From JBFWWP01 sp050246115 (GTDB taxonomy: Bacteria; Planctomycetota; UBA8108; UBA1146; JAJFFE01): a stretch of DNA of 64,000 nt. Shown here one piece after another: positions 1 to 8,434 of the stretch. The stretch covers positions 62,001-126,000 of the forward strand of contig JBFWWP010000015.1 of the NCBI GenBank assembly GCA_050246115.1. Direction: 5' to 3'. Every line of letters begins with the position of its first letter. The first letter of the stretch is position 1. Below the pieces are notes generated by a model. The model ran no database searches and was not told the DNA's origin. It worked only from the letters and a program-made list of their open reading frames with translations. A program made the translations under genes and the position numbers.

Positions 1-381
1 CCGCGTCCACGATCCGGTTGCTTCTCTTCATCGCCGTCCTGCGCACGAACGCCGCGCATACCCAAAGCCCACGTCCTCTCGCAACGCCCCGGAGCGCCAG
101 GGATAGGGGAGCGCGGGCGCCGATCGCGTGGGTTGGGTCCGGATCGCGCCGCTGCCCGGTTCCGGAGCGAACCCGACCCCGTGCGCGGTCGGCTCCGAGG
201 CGTCCTTGGCCGGGCCTCCGAGGGGCTAGTGACCAGAGCGATGGGAGGGAGAACCCGGCATCCTGACGCGACGTGGCTCACGAGTTCGCAACGACGCTTG
301 ACCAGAACCGATGGCGCGCCATGATGGGTCGCATGGGCTGATCTCACTCGACGACATTCCCACCGGGCGAAGGAGCATGTC
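1..381. other. 5' flank without a supported gene
   Basis: High-GC sequence in which only short overlapping open frames exist, with no credible start signals and no recognisable protein. The last 20 bases carry the AAGGAG ribosome-binding site of the gene that starts at 382, so its promoter probably lies here. I see no clear -35/-10 pair. Confidence 0.5.
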
Positions 382-2502
382 ATGGTTCGCGGTCTCGTGT
401 TTCTCTCGGTAGCACTCACTGCCGTTCTCGTCGGCTCACGCGCTGGAGCGGAGCTGATCGTCGTGTCGATCGACCCGACGCGCAACACGCTCCAAGCTCC
501 AGTCAACACGACGATCTCGGTGACCTTCAACCAACCGGTCATGGTACCCACCGTGACGAACGCCAACTTCTGGGCCTTCGGCCGTTGGAGCGGCGCGGTG
601 TCCGGCAGTTTCAGCTTCACCAATTCGAATCAAACCGTGGTCCTCACCCCAACCGAGCCCTTCTCGGCGGGCGAAACGGTCATGGTCATTCTCTCCCACA
701 ACTTGCGGGCAGCCGACGGAACCTTCTTGCGGAGCCAGGGCTATTCGTATCAGTTCTGGACGGCCTCGCAGCCATCGAGCCTGCTGTTCCAGAACGTCGA
801 CACGCTGACCTGTCGTACGACGCCTTCGCAGGGGACGCGCGCCTACGGCGGGATCGGATCGGACCTGGACAACGACGGCTTCCTGGACCTGTCGATCATC
901 AACGAGGACACCGCGGACGTGCGGGTCTTCATGAACCTCGCCGACGGCACCGGGCTGTACTCGTCGTTCCTGCAGCCCACGACCCCAATCGGCTTCCAGG
1001 GTAGCCCGAACGAGTCCGCCGACTTCAACCGGGACGGCAACGTCGACCTCTGTGTTTCCAACGGCGCAACCTCCACGGTGTCGGTCCTCCTCGGCAACGG
1101 CAACGGCACGTTCTCGCCGCAGCAGTCGATCCCGGTAGGCGGCGCCCCGCGGGGTATCGTCGTCATCGACGTCGACGGCGATGGAGACATGGACATCGTG
1201 AACGCGAACTCGAGCTCGTCGAACATGTCCGTCATGCTGAACAACGGCTCCGGAGTCTTCGGCTCGCCCACCTTCTACGAGAGCGGCCTGAACGGAGAGT
1301 GGCCAGCATCGGCGGCCGACCTCAACGAGGACGGAATCATGGATATCGTCATCGGCTCGGTCTCGGCCGATCAGATCGGCGTGAACCTCGGGAACGGCAA
1401 CGGAACGTTCACGGCCCTGCCGGTGATCCAGAACGCCGGCGCTTCTTGGATGATTGCGCTCGGCGACCTGAACGGCGATGGCCACATCGACGTGACCTCC
1501 GCCAACAGCAGCAACTCGAACGGCGGGGTGCTGTTCGGAGACGGTACCGGCGCGCTCACCATTCCGCAGTTCTACAGCCTGGACCCGTTCGTCATTGCCA
1601 CGGACGTAGGCGATGTCGACGGGGACGGCGACCTCGACTGGGTGTCGTCGAGTTTCAGCGGCGACTGGCGGCTCCTCACGAACGACGGTGCCGGCAACTT
1701 CACCGTCAACCAGGAGTTCCCATCGCCGCAGGCGGCTTCGTGTGCCCTGCTTCTCGACATCGACAATGACGGCGACCTCGACCTGGCGCTGATCGACGAA
1801 CTCGCGGACGTCGTCGTTCTCTACCGCCAGGGCGTCGGAGTCCCCGGTCCGCCGAACGACCAATGCATGAACGCGATCGCGGTCACTTCCGGCGTCCCGG
1901 TGTCCGGCAGCACGACCACGGCGACCAACGACGGGTCCGCGAGCTGCGCCGACTCGGCCACCTCGGCGGACCTCTGGTACAGCTACACGCCCGGGTCGAC
2001 GGGGAACGTGACGATCAGCACGTGTAACGATGCGGACTACGACACCGCGATCGCGGTGTTCGACAGTTGCTTCGGGAACGAGGTCGGCTGCCTCGACGAC
2101 ACGCCGGGGTGTGCGCTCGCCACGACCGAACTGAACGTGACCCTGACCGGGGGCGTGACCTACCTGATTCGGATCGCCGGTTGGAACGGCGACACCGGGG
2201 ACTTCACGTTGACGGTGACCGGAACCGATCTCTCGATCGTCCGCGGAAACTGCAACCAGGACACCGGCGTCGACATCGCCGATGCCATCGCCCTGTTGGG
2301 GCTCTTGTTCTCCGGCGCCGGGCCGACGACCTGTGCAGACGCCTGCGACATCAACGACGACGGCTCGCTCGATATCAGCGACCCGATTGCGCTACTGGCG
2401 TTCTTGTTCCAAGGGAGCTTCGTGCCGGCGCCTCACCCCGCCTGCGGCACCGATCCGACGGGTGACTCCCTGAGCTGCACGGCCTTCGCGGCTTGCCCGT
2501 AA
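382..2502 (+). CDS. Secreted FG-GAP/VCBS repeat protein with dockerin-like C-terminal tail
   Basis: A 706-residue exported protein. A signal peptide covers about residues 1-24 (hydrophobic LVFLSVALTAVLVG, then AGA). A Big_5-like Ig domain spans roughly 25-130, where extracellular proteins carry adhesion-type folds. Next come about seven FG-GAP/VCBS repeats (140-480) with calcium-loop motifs such as DLDNDGFLD and DVDGDGDMD, probably forming a beta-propeller. A pre-peptidase-C-like beta domain (490-620) starts at PPNDQC and contains LWYSYTP. The last 85 residues are two EF-hand/dockerin-like repeats (DIADAIALLGLLF and DISDPIALLAFLF) ending in a Cys-rich tail, CTAFAACP. AAGGAG six bases before the ATG supports the start. 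A strong hairpin follows the stop. A surface or matrix role is inferred; no catalytic domain is visible. Confidence 0.9.
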   Translation: MVRGLVFLSVALTAVLVGSRAGAELIVVSIDPTRNTLQAPVNTTISVTFNQPVMVPTVTNANFWAFGRWSGAVSGSFSFTNSNQTVVLTPTEPFSAGETVMVILSHNLRAADGTFLRSQGYSYQFWTASQPSSLLFQNVDTLTCRTTPSQGTRAYGGIGSDLDNDGFLDLSIINEDTADVRVFMNLADGTGLYSSFLQPTTPIGFQGSPNESADFNRDGNVDLCVSNGATSTVSVLLGNGNGTFSPQQSIPVGGAPRGIVVIDVDGDGDMDIVNANSSSSNMSVMLNNGSGVFGSPTFYESGLNGEWPASAADLNEDGIMDIVIGSVSADQIGVNLGNGNGTFTALPVIQNAGASWMIALGDLNGDGHIDVTSANSSNSNGGVLFGDGTGALTIPQFYSLDPFVIATDVGDVDGDGDLDWVSSSFSGDWRLLTNDGAGNFTVNQEFPSPQAASCALLLDIDNDGDLDLALIDELADVVVLYRQGVGVPGPPNDQCMNAIAVTSGVPVSGSTTTATNDGSASCADSATSADLWYSYTPGSTGNVTISTCNDADYDTAIAVFDSCFGNEVGCLDDTPGCALATTELNVTLTGGVTYLIRIAGWNGDTGDFTLTVTGTDLSIVRGNCNQDTGVDIADAIALLGLLFSGAGPTTCADACDINDDGSLDISDPIALLAFLFQGSFVPAPHPACGTDPTGDSLSCTAFAACP

Positions 2503-2512
2503 ATGACGGCGA

Positions 2513-2554
2513 CCCCCCGCCGCGTCGAACCGAACCGCTCGACGCGGCGGGGGG
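2513..2554 (+). terminator. Strong hairpin after the FG-GAP gene
   Basis: A perfect 16-bp stem (left arm 2513-2528, right arm 2539-2554) with a 10-base loop starts 10 bases after the stop codon at 2502. There is no T-run, so it may be a factor-assisted terminator or an mRNA 3'-end stabiliser rather than a classical intrinsic terminator. Confidence 0.6.
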
Positions 2555-2724
2555 ACTCGCAGTGGTCCGATACCCCGGCGACGCCCCATGTCGCCGCGGG
2601 TTCCGCGAGCGGTTCGGAACCCACGGCGCCACCGACCGTGAACGCGACGTCTAACAGTCGGCGGCGGGAGCGCGGGAACCGTTGGCATGCTTTGCCAGCT
2701 CGGTGGTGCGAAAGGAGCGCGGAC

Positions 2725-3480
2725 ATGCGCAGTAGAACCGGACAGTTCCTCGTTGTGTTGGCGCTCGCGGTGGTCGGCCAGGCGATGAGCGCGTGGATGG
2801 CCACGACCGCCTACGGGGCCTCTCACCTCTGGGTCATCCACGAGGTGTTCTCGACGGCGGATGGAACAGTGCAGTTCATCGAGCTCCAGGAGTGCTGCGG
2901 CGCAGACGCGGAGACCGATCTCGAAGGGCTTTGGATCCACGCCGTGGCCCACGTCAGCTACTTCTTCTTCCCGGCGGACCTGCCGACCGGCACCGCGAAT
3001 CGTTCCCTGTTGCTGGCGACTCCCGGATTCGCGGCGCTACCGGGCGCTCCGGTTCCCGACTACATCATTGAAGACAACTTCTTCGACACCGTTTCGGACG
3101 TGCTGAGCTACTACTTCTTCCCGACCGCCGAGTTTCAGTTCGGCGGCGGCCAGCTGCCGCTCGACGGAATCCACTCCCTCGCAAGAGACGGCACGGTCTC
3201 CGTAAACTCGCCGACCAACTTCGCGGGCGCTACCGGTTCGATCGTCGTCGGGTGCGAGTTCGTGCGCGGCAACGTCAATCTCGACGGCAGCGTCGACGTC
3301 GCGGATGCCGTGTACCTCCTCGCCGCTCTCTTCTCGGGGGGCCCGTCCCCCGTCCCAACTGTCGCGGGGGACGTGAATGCAGACTCGGCGACCAACGTGG
3401 CCGACGTCGTCTACTTGCTGGGGCACCTGTTTGCGGGAGGTTTGGCCCCGCCCGCACCGTACCCGGATCCCGGCTGCTGA
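2725..3480 (+). CDS. Small secreted protein with dockerin-like C-terminus
   Basis: A 251-residue exported protein. The frame is open upstream to 2503, but AAAGGAG at 2711-2717 and a signal peptide starting MRSRTGQFLVVLALAVVG place the start at 2725. The mature N-terminal domain (about 33-175) contains HLWVIHEVFSTADGTVQFIEL, which resembles lamin-tail-like or hypothetical secreted domains in which a short text about a structure precedes a dockerin; I cannot assign it. Residues 178-251 are two dockerin-like repeats (DVADAVYLLAALF and NVADVVYLLGHLF). Unlike its relatives in this window, it stops at PGC and lacks the final Cys-containing tail. Function is unknown; the protein is probably extracellular. 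Confidence 0.8.
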   Translation: MRSRTGQFLVVLALAVVGQAMSAWMATTAYGASHLWVIHEVFSTADGTVQFIELQECCGADAETDLEGLWIHAVAHVSYFFFPADLPTGTANRSLLLATPGFAALPGAPVPDYIIEDNFFDTVSDVLSYYFFPTAEFQFGGGQLPLDGIHSLARDGTVSVNSPTNFAGATGSIVVGCEFVRGNVNLDGSVDVADAVYLLAALFSGGPSPVPTVAGDVNADSATNVADVVYLLGHLFAGGLAPPAPYPDPGC

Positions 3481-3555
3481 AGCAACGTGGGGCGGGGGTC
3501 GGCGCGGGAGTCCTCCAAGCCGAGCCCACGCTCGATCGACCATCGCGTCCCAATC

Positions 3556-3583
3556 CCACGGGTCTGCGTACGCAGACCCGTGG
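3556..3583. repeat. Perfect 28-bp palindrome
   Basis: A fully self-complementary 28-bp sequence centred on GTAC, with half-site CCACGGGTCTGCGT, lies 75 bases after the stop at 3480 and 190 bases before the next start. It could form a loop-less cruciform or hairpin, act as a terminator, or be an operator for a dimeric regulator. The sequence alone does not decide. Confidence 0.6.
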
Positions 3584-3774
3584 ACACTCCGAACAGGGGA
3601 ACCCGCCCGTCACGCGCCCGCACTCCCCGCTCCGCGGGCGGAACGGACGGCGTGCGCCGCTCGACCGAGGTGCTCGCCCTGGGGTAGAATCGGCCGCGCC
3701 GTCATCGACCATGGCTGCCGTGGCTGGGATGAGACCAATCGTGTGATGCGCAACGCTCGAACGAGGAGGAGTGC

Positions 3775-5148
3775 ATGTTCGTCATCCCAGTCCTTGCCGG
3801 AAGTGTGTTGAAGTTCCGGCGTAGTCCACTGCTTTCAGTTCTCTTGATGGGGCTGTTTGCGCCCGGGGTCGTGGTTGGGCAGCAGGAAGAGCCTGAATTG
3901 GTTCAAGCTGAACTCCCTTTCCCGCCTCCTCTCGCAACGCTGCGATCGGCCTTGGCTGAGCTGGCCGCCTACGAAGCCATGGAGGGGTTCTCTCGCTGGA
4001 ATGGCGACGACGATCCTGCGCTGGCGTTCTTGAAGTGGGGCGGCACCACTTCCCTCCCGCATGACCTCAGCCGGCTCGAACAGCTGCTGGAAGGAGACGA
4101 GCACAAGTGGCGATCGGTCGAGCGAGCGGTGACCGGTGAACTCCTCAATCTCGTCGGGGCCGAGCTGAGCGAAAGCGCCGACACTCAGATCTATGCGCGT
4201 GATGGGGATCGCACTCTTCGCAAAGCGGTGACTCTGTTAGCAGCGCGGCTGACCTACCTGGCATCTCGAGGACCTCGTACGGACGAAGAGTCGAGGCGTG
4301 CCTGGGAAGGGCTGGCGGCTTCCGTCGAGACAATGAGACCGGGTTGCGCCGTGGAGCAGCTGATTCACGGTCTGTTCGTCATCCAATCGATCAACGCGGG
4401 TCGCATGTTGGCGAAGCACGGGGGCCGTACGGCGCGAGCGAGGCTGCGGGCCTCGCTTCCCTTGTTAGCACCATTGGAGTCTGCGGTCGCGGGTGAGGAT
4501 CGCTTCATCCGTCGGCAAGCGACGCTGGCTCGCTACGAGGCGGACAAGGACCATCTGACCTCTTGGTTCAGGGCCGATCGCGTCGGAGAGCGGGAGATTC
4601 TCGAGAGTCACCGCGCGCCCTTCGACGAGGCGGCGACTCGACTCCTGCTGGACGAGCTGCATCAGTCGATACACTCGATCATCTCGCAGCCTTTCCCCTG
4701 GCAAGAGATTCCACAGCCCGCGGCAGTGCTGCAACTTTGGTCTCTATGGCCCGAGAGCTCTGGGGAGGGTGGTGTGGCTCCGAGTGAAGCGGAGCTGGCG
4801 CTGATCCGCGATCGGGTTCATGCTCTTACCAACCCGGCCGGTGTGTTGATGGTGGAGGCGTGCATTTCCATGTACCAGATTGTCCTCGACCGCTACAAGG
4901 AAATGGTGTTGCGAGAACGCCTCTTCCTCGTTGAGCTCGCGCTCCTCGACCATCGAGAGGAACACGGGCGCCTTCCTCCTACCTTGGAACCTCTCGCACT
5001 CTCCACGGAGTTCATCACGGATCCACTCACCGGCAAGCCCATCGCCTACGACCCGGCGCGTGCGAGATTGTCCACGGCGGATCCCGAGCGGGCAGGCAAC
5101 TTCGGTATCACCGTGGGCGAGGTTCGTTTGGAGCCCTACGAGCCCTGA
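3775..5148 (+). CDS. Secreted, mainly alpha-helical protein of unknown function
   Basis: A 457-residue protein that I do not recognise by family. The start is well supported by GAGGAGG seven bases upstream. The N-terminus looks like a signal peptide (SPLLSVLLMGLFAPGVVVGQQ, about residues 20-38). The mature part is rich in Leu, Ala and Glu, has long predicted helices, and has few cysteines. Near the C-terminus, DPLTGKPIAYD (about 420-430) matches a motif I associate with planctomycete secreted hypothetical proteins, in which a DPFTGKPL-type loop occurs near the end. No catalytic motif is seen. It stands alone between a palindrome upstream and an inserted inverted-repeat element downstream. Confidence 0.8.
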   Translation: MFVIPVLAGSVLKFRRSPLLSVLLMGLFAPGVVVGQQEEPELVQAELPFPPPLATLRSALAELAAYEAMEGFSRWNGDDDPALAFLKWGGTTSLPHDLSRLEQLLEGDEHKWRSVERAVTGELLNLVGAELSESADTQIYARDGDRTLRKAVTLLAARLTYLASRGPRTDEESRRAWEGLAASVETMRPGCAVEQLIHGLFVIQSINAGRMLAKHGGRTARARLRASLPLLAPLESAVAGEDRFIRRQATLARYEADKDHLTSWFRADRVGEREILESHRAPFDEAATRLLLDELHQSIHSIISQPFPWQEIPQPAAVLQLWSLWPESSGEGGVAPSEAELALIRDRVHALTNPAGVLMVEACISMYQIVLDRYKEMVLRERLFLVELALLDHREEHGRLPPTLEPLALSTEFITDPLTGKPIAYDPARARLSTADPERAGNFGITVGEVRLEPYEP

Positions 5149-5434
5149 CTTGTCTCGATGGACTGACGGATCGACGTGGGTCTGGCCGGACGTTGGGGCT
5201 CGACTCCGACCGAGACACATCCAACCGATCCCTTTGGGGAAAGCCAATTGCAGCCCGAAGACGGTAGCCGCAGCAACGCCAGCGCGGGCTCTGTGCCTCA
5301 CTCACGGCCTTGCGGGCGAGTCCTGGCGACTGGACGATGCGGGCTTCGCGCAACCTCACTCGGCATACGGCCAAGGGACGCGTACCGTCCTTCGTGGGGT
5401 CGTCCCCGAACCGTGGCGATCCGCGTGCGCGACA

Positions 5435-5621
5435 CTCAGGAGTCGCCCAAGAATGACTTCGACATCTTGCCGTCGATTTGGGTTAGATTCGGCCGATCCG
5501 GAAAGCTCGGAACCGGAGGCGTAGCCTTAGTTCCGGTGAGGATTTCGAGGTTTTCGGATCGGTCGAAGATGGCCCGAAGCGACGAGCAAGAGGGTGAAGT
5601 TATTCTTGGGCGACTCCTCAG
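5435..5621 (-). mobile_element. MITE-like inverted-repeat element, copy A, with 5-bp target duplication
   Basis: The 177-bp element (5440-5616) is bounded by terminal inverted repeats: GAGTCGCCCAAGAAT at the left and its reverse complement at the right. It is flanked by direct repeats CTCAG (5435-5439 and 5617-5621). The interior is itself an imperfect inverted repeat: the CCGATCCG segments in the two halves pair, so the transcript or single strand could fold into one long hairpin. A second copy at 10315-10501 is about 97% identical in reverse orientation, and half a copy lies at 51738-51821. There is no transposase inside, so this is a non-autonomous element whose mobilising enzyme is not in the window. 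Confidence 0.85.
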
Positions 5622-5642
5622 GCTCCCAGTAGGATCTGTCTC

Positions 5643-5867
5643 ATGGACGAAGCACGAAGGCGGCAAATCGAGATCTGGAAGGCCTGGACGCCCGAGCAGC
5701 GACTCGCCGCTGCGGGCCGTCTCACGCAGCTACTCCTCGACCTACGTGACGCCCGGTTGCGTCGGGATCACCCTGGGGCCACAGACGAGGATCTCCGACA
5801 GCTACGCCTTGCAGAGGCGCTCCGGGCCGACGCGCGCATCTCATCACACGTCGAGCCCTCGCGGTGA
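5643..5867 (+). CDS. Small conserved-type protein (74 aa)
   Basis: A 74-residue charged, helical protein. The motif WKAWTPEQRLAAAGRL followed by RRDHPGATDEDLRQ resembles a widespread family of short bacterial hypothetical proteins with a W..MTPEQRL motif and a following HP-x-x-x-x-x-E segment; no function is known to me. A weak ribosome-binding site (AGGA) lies eight bases before the ATG. It starts 21 bases after the right target duplication of copy A of the inverted-repeat element, so that insertion may have replaced its original promoter. It has no signal peptide or membrane segment. Confidence 0.6.
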   Translation: MDEARRRQIEIWKAWTPEQRLAAAGRLTQLLLDLRDARLRRDHPGATDEDLRQLRLAEALRADARISSHVEPSR

Positions 5868-6023
5868 ACTCCGTCGAAGAGTCCCGGGCACCCCTGCCCC
5901 CGGCCGTGCGCCAAGAGTAGCCGTGTGAATCGGACTCGACACTCCGAGTTGCTCCTGCGTCTGCTGCGAAGGGCCCTGGCAACACGGTGAATGAAGGCCG
6001 GTTGGAGCCCGCGAAGACGTCGA

Positions 6024-6650
6024 TCAGTGCCCCAGGAATCCCTTCAGGCGACGGAGGGCACGGAAGTAGCGGCTGCTCGCGGCGGACGGATCAATGTCGA
6101 GGACGCGTGCCGCCTCTTGGTTCGACAGTTCCTCGAAGTGGCGCAGTACGAGGATCTCGCGGTCCAGCGGCTCCATCCCGTTCAAGGCTTCTTGGAGCTC
6201 GAGCTGGGCTTCCGCTCGCATCAGCTGTTGGCTCGCGGTCGTGTGGCGCCCGAGCAGCATCGCTGCAATGGAGTAGGAGTCCGTCTGCGGCATGGGGCCC
6301 TGGTGGATGGCGACCTCGAGCTTCGCGTCCCTCTTCGCCGTCTGCAGGTGACGACGATGAAGGTCGATCAGACACTCACCCGTGACCAGGCGAAGCCACA
6401 GGAAGAAAGGTAAGCCGTCTCGCTCATTGTAGGAGTCGAGCTTGCGCGCTAGGTTCAGGTAGGCATCCTGCATCACGTCCGATGCATCCACCCGGCCTTG
6501 GAGGCGACGATCCAGACGCGCCTCGATCATGCGACGAAGGCGTGGGCGGTGGCGTTCGAAAAGTTCCGCGAGCGCGTTCTCGTCGCCGCGGCGGGCTCGA
6601 GCGACCACGGGATCGAGTTCCCCTTCGAGGGATGTCGTTCGCTCGTCCAC
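6024..6650 (-). CDS. ECF-type RNA polymerase sigma factor
   Basis: A 208-residue sigma-70 family regulator that would direct RNA polymerase to a specific promoter set. Region 2 includes DASDVMQDAYLNLARKL (about residues 70-90). Region 4 has the helix-turn-helix ELSNQEAARVLDIDPSAASS followed by RYFRALRRLK at the C-terminus. The RRLQGRVDASD context resembles the planctomycete-specific ECF subfamily. The frame extends to 6716 from a TTG, but that start lies next to a terminator hairpin. GTG at 6650 has AAGGG at suitable spacing and gives the usual length, so I prefer it. No anti-sigma gene or kinase is adjacent. The upstream genes on the same strand are separated by the terminator at 6721-6755. 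Confidence 0.9.
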   Translation of the reverse strand: MDERTTSLEGELDPVVARARRGDENALAELFERHRPRLRRMIEARLDRRLQGRVDASDVMQDAYLNLARKLDSYNERDGLPFFLWLRLVTGECLIDLHRRHLQTAKRDAKLEVAIHQGPMPQTDSYSIAAMLLGRHTTASQQLMRAEAQLELQEALNGMEPLDREILVLRHFEELSNQEAARVLDIDPSAASSRYFRALRRLKGFLGH

Positions 6651-6720
6651 CGAAAGATCCCTTCCCGGTTCTCGGTTTGCGCGACCCAGGCGAATGATAC
6701 TGCCGAGGAGCAGCAAAGAA

Positions 6721-6755
6721 ACCGCCCAGGGAGGATGTTACCCTCCCCAGGCGGT
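6721..6755 (-). terminator. Intrinsic terminator of the WGENVGW/dockerin-tail gene
   Basis: Arms 6721-6734 and 6742-6755 pair over 14 positions with one 2-base internal mismatch. Read on the minus strand the stem is followed by TTTCTTT, so it is a good intrinsic terminator for the minus-strand gene that ends at 6791. Confidence 0.7.
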
Positions 6756-6790
6756 CGAGTGCGCGACGACTCGGCCTCCCGCTGCGAGGG

Positions 6791-8401
6791 TCACGGGCAG
6801 TTCGTGTAGTTCACGCAGTCCAGTGCGTCCGAGGTCGGATCCACGCCGCAAGCGCTACTCCCCGGCGGGGGCAGGGGGCTGGGGCCCGACGGTCCTGGGA
6901 AGAGTTCGGCCAGAGCCGCCACCGCGTCCGCGATGTTGAGCTGGCCGTCGTCGTTCGAGTCGCACGCGTCGTTGCACTGAATCGCTGGGGGGCCGCCCTG
7001 GGGCGGGAACAGGGTAGAGAGCGCGAACACCGCATCGGCGATGTTGAAGGCGCCATCCGCATTGCAGTCGCCGCGTCGGAACCCGGGATCGGTGGTGACG
7101 CTGGTGATCTCGAGCTGGCCGGCGCCCGCCACGCCGGCGCCGAACCCGCCGACCTGGATGCGGTACGTCTGGCCGGTCGCGGCCATGAAGTCGACGCGGC
7201 TGGTGAAGTTCGAGCAGCCGGCCTCGTCGTCCTGGCAGGCCACCGGCGTGTCGACCCCCGGATCGGGGGGACAGGGTACGGAAGCGTCCCACACCGCGAG
7301 GCGGGTGTCGATGACGCCGATGTCGCAGGTCGTCACGGTGACCATGGAGTTCGCGCTGGCCGTGTAGACGAACCAGACGTCGTTGTGCAAGATCGGATCG
7401 ACGCCCGCCCACTGGGAGCAGGTCATGGGATCGATTCCCAGGCCGTCGGTGGTGGCGAAGGTCGTGTCGAAGTCGGTCACTCCATCCGCGATGGGCGCCG
7501 CGTTGGCGCAGCCGTCGTTCGAGGGGGTCAGATTGCACGTGATGATCAAGGTGCCCGAACCGGTCGCTCCGTTGAAGCCAGCGACCTGCACGAGATAGGT
7601 CGTGCCGGCCGTCACCGGGAAGTGCACTTCCGACTGGAGCCCGCACGAATCGTCGTTGCAAGCGATCTGACCGCTCGCGGGGCAGGCTGTGCTCGAGTAG
7701 ACCGCGAGGCGGGTGTCGAAGGCGCTGCCGCAGGTCGAGGCCAAGGCGACGCCGTTACAGTCCGCCGTGTACGCGTACCAGATGTCGATCGGCGCCGTGC
7801 CGCCGCCACAGCTCGGAGTCGGACCATCCGCGTTGGCGAAGGTGGTGTCGAACGGAGTCGCGACCCCGCTCGCGATCACCTCTGCGTCGATGCAGTCATC
7901 GTTCGCAGGACCACTCGGGATGACGCCGACGAACGACGTCGCGTCGTCCAGATTGATCCAGCCGACGTTCTCGCCCCAGGCGTAGCCGCGGAACCGGCTC
8001 GCCACGGCGTCGAACCGGGCGCGGTTTGCGCCGAGCGACGAGGTATCGAAGTTCACCCAGCCGATGTTCTCGCCCCAACCGAAGCCGTCGAGGGTGCCGT
8101 CCGGGGCGATGTTGACGCCGAAGTCGGTTCCGTTCACGTTCGCATAGCTGGTGCCGGCGCCGGGGGTGCCGTCGCCGAGGTTCAGCCAGCCTGCGTTCTC
8201 ACACCATACGAAGCCGCCGAGAAAGGTGGCTTCGACGCGGACGCCGTCCAGTCCGCCGTTGGCCTCTTGCCAGTTGGTCCAGCCTACGTTTTCGCCCCAC
8301 GCGAACGAGTTCGCGGGTTCGATGTTGGACTGCGCGCTCACCCCTGCTCCAGCGAAGACCGCGGGCAGGAGAACGAGCAAGCCAAGAGTGGCTCGTTGCA
8401 T
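6791..8401 (-). CDS. Secreted protein with WGENVGW repeats, two PPC-like domains and dockerin-like tail
   Basis: A 536-residue exported protein. The signal peptide is about residues 1-23 (LGLLVLLPAVFAGAGVSAQ). Residues 30-165 hold four imperfect copies of a W-G-E-N-x-G-W-x-N motif (around 35, 64, 112 and 146). Two pre-peptidase-C-like beta domains follow, starting PANDDC (about 170) and PSNDGC (about 290). Residues 440-536 form two dockerin-like repeats (NIADAVFALSTLF and NIADAVAALAELF) and end CGVDPTSDALDCVNYTNCP. AGGAGG seven bases upstream of the ATG fixes the start. It is the last gene of a minus-strand run after two beta-helix genes, with only 33 bases to the preceding one. An extracellular structural or binding role is inferred. 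Confidence 0.88.
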   Translation of the reverse strand: MQRATLGLLVLLPAVFAGAGVSAQSNIEPANSFAWGENVGWTNWQEANGGLDGVRVEATFLGGFVWCENAGWLNLGDGTPGAGTSYANVNGTDFGVNIAPDGTLDGFGWGENIGWVNFDTSSLGANRARFDAVASRFRGYAWGENVGWINLDDATSFVGVIPSGPANDDCIDAEVIASGVATPFDTTFANADGPTPSCGGGTAPIDIWYAYTADCNGVALASTCGSAFDTRLAVYSSTACPASGQIACNDDSCGLQSEVHFPVTAGTTYLVQVAGFNGATGSGTLIITCNLTPSNDGCANAAPIADGVTDFDTTFATTDGLGIDPMTCSQWAGVDPILHNDVWFVYTASANSMVTVTTCDIGVIDTRLAVWDASVPCPPDPGVDTPVACQDDEAGCSNFTSRVDFMAATGQTYRIQVGGFGAGVAGAGQLEITSVTTDPGFRRGDCNADGAFNIADAVFALSTLFPPQGGPPAIQCNDACDSNDDGQLNIADAVAALAELFPGPSGPSPLPPPGSSACGVDPTSDALDCVNYTNCP

Positions 8402-8434
8402 GGTTCCTCCTTGGAGTTGTTGCTGGTCGCTTCG

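Noticed and set aside
436..1863. Long antisense frame (475 codons) over the FG-GAP gene
   Set aside because: It mirrors repeat codons of the plus-strand gene, is Val/Arg/Asp-rich without fold-like pattern, and has no start signal; a product of high GC.
2683..2702. Sigma-54-like promoter (TTGGCATGCTTTGC)
   Set aside because: The GG-to-GC spacing is two bases short of the -24/-12 consensus, so it was not listed.
5440..5616. Open frame through the inverted-repeat element (RFSDRSKMARSDEQEGE type)
   Set aside because: The frame is present in copies A and B because they are nearly identical, but it has no start signal and runs off both ends; the element's features are those of a non-coding inverted repeat.
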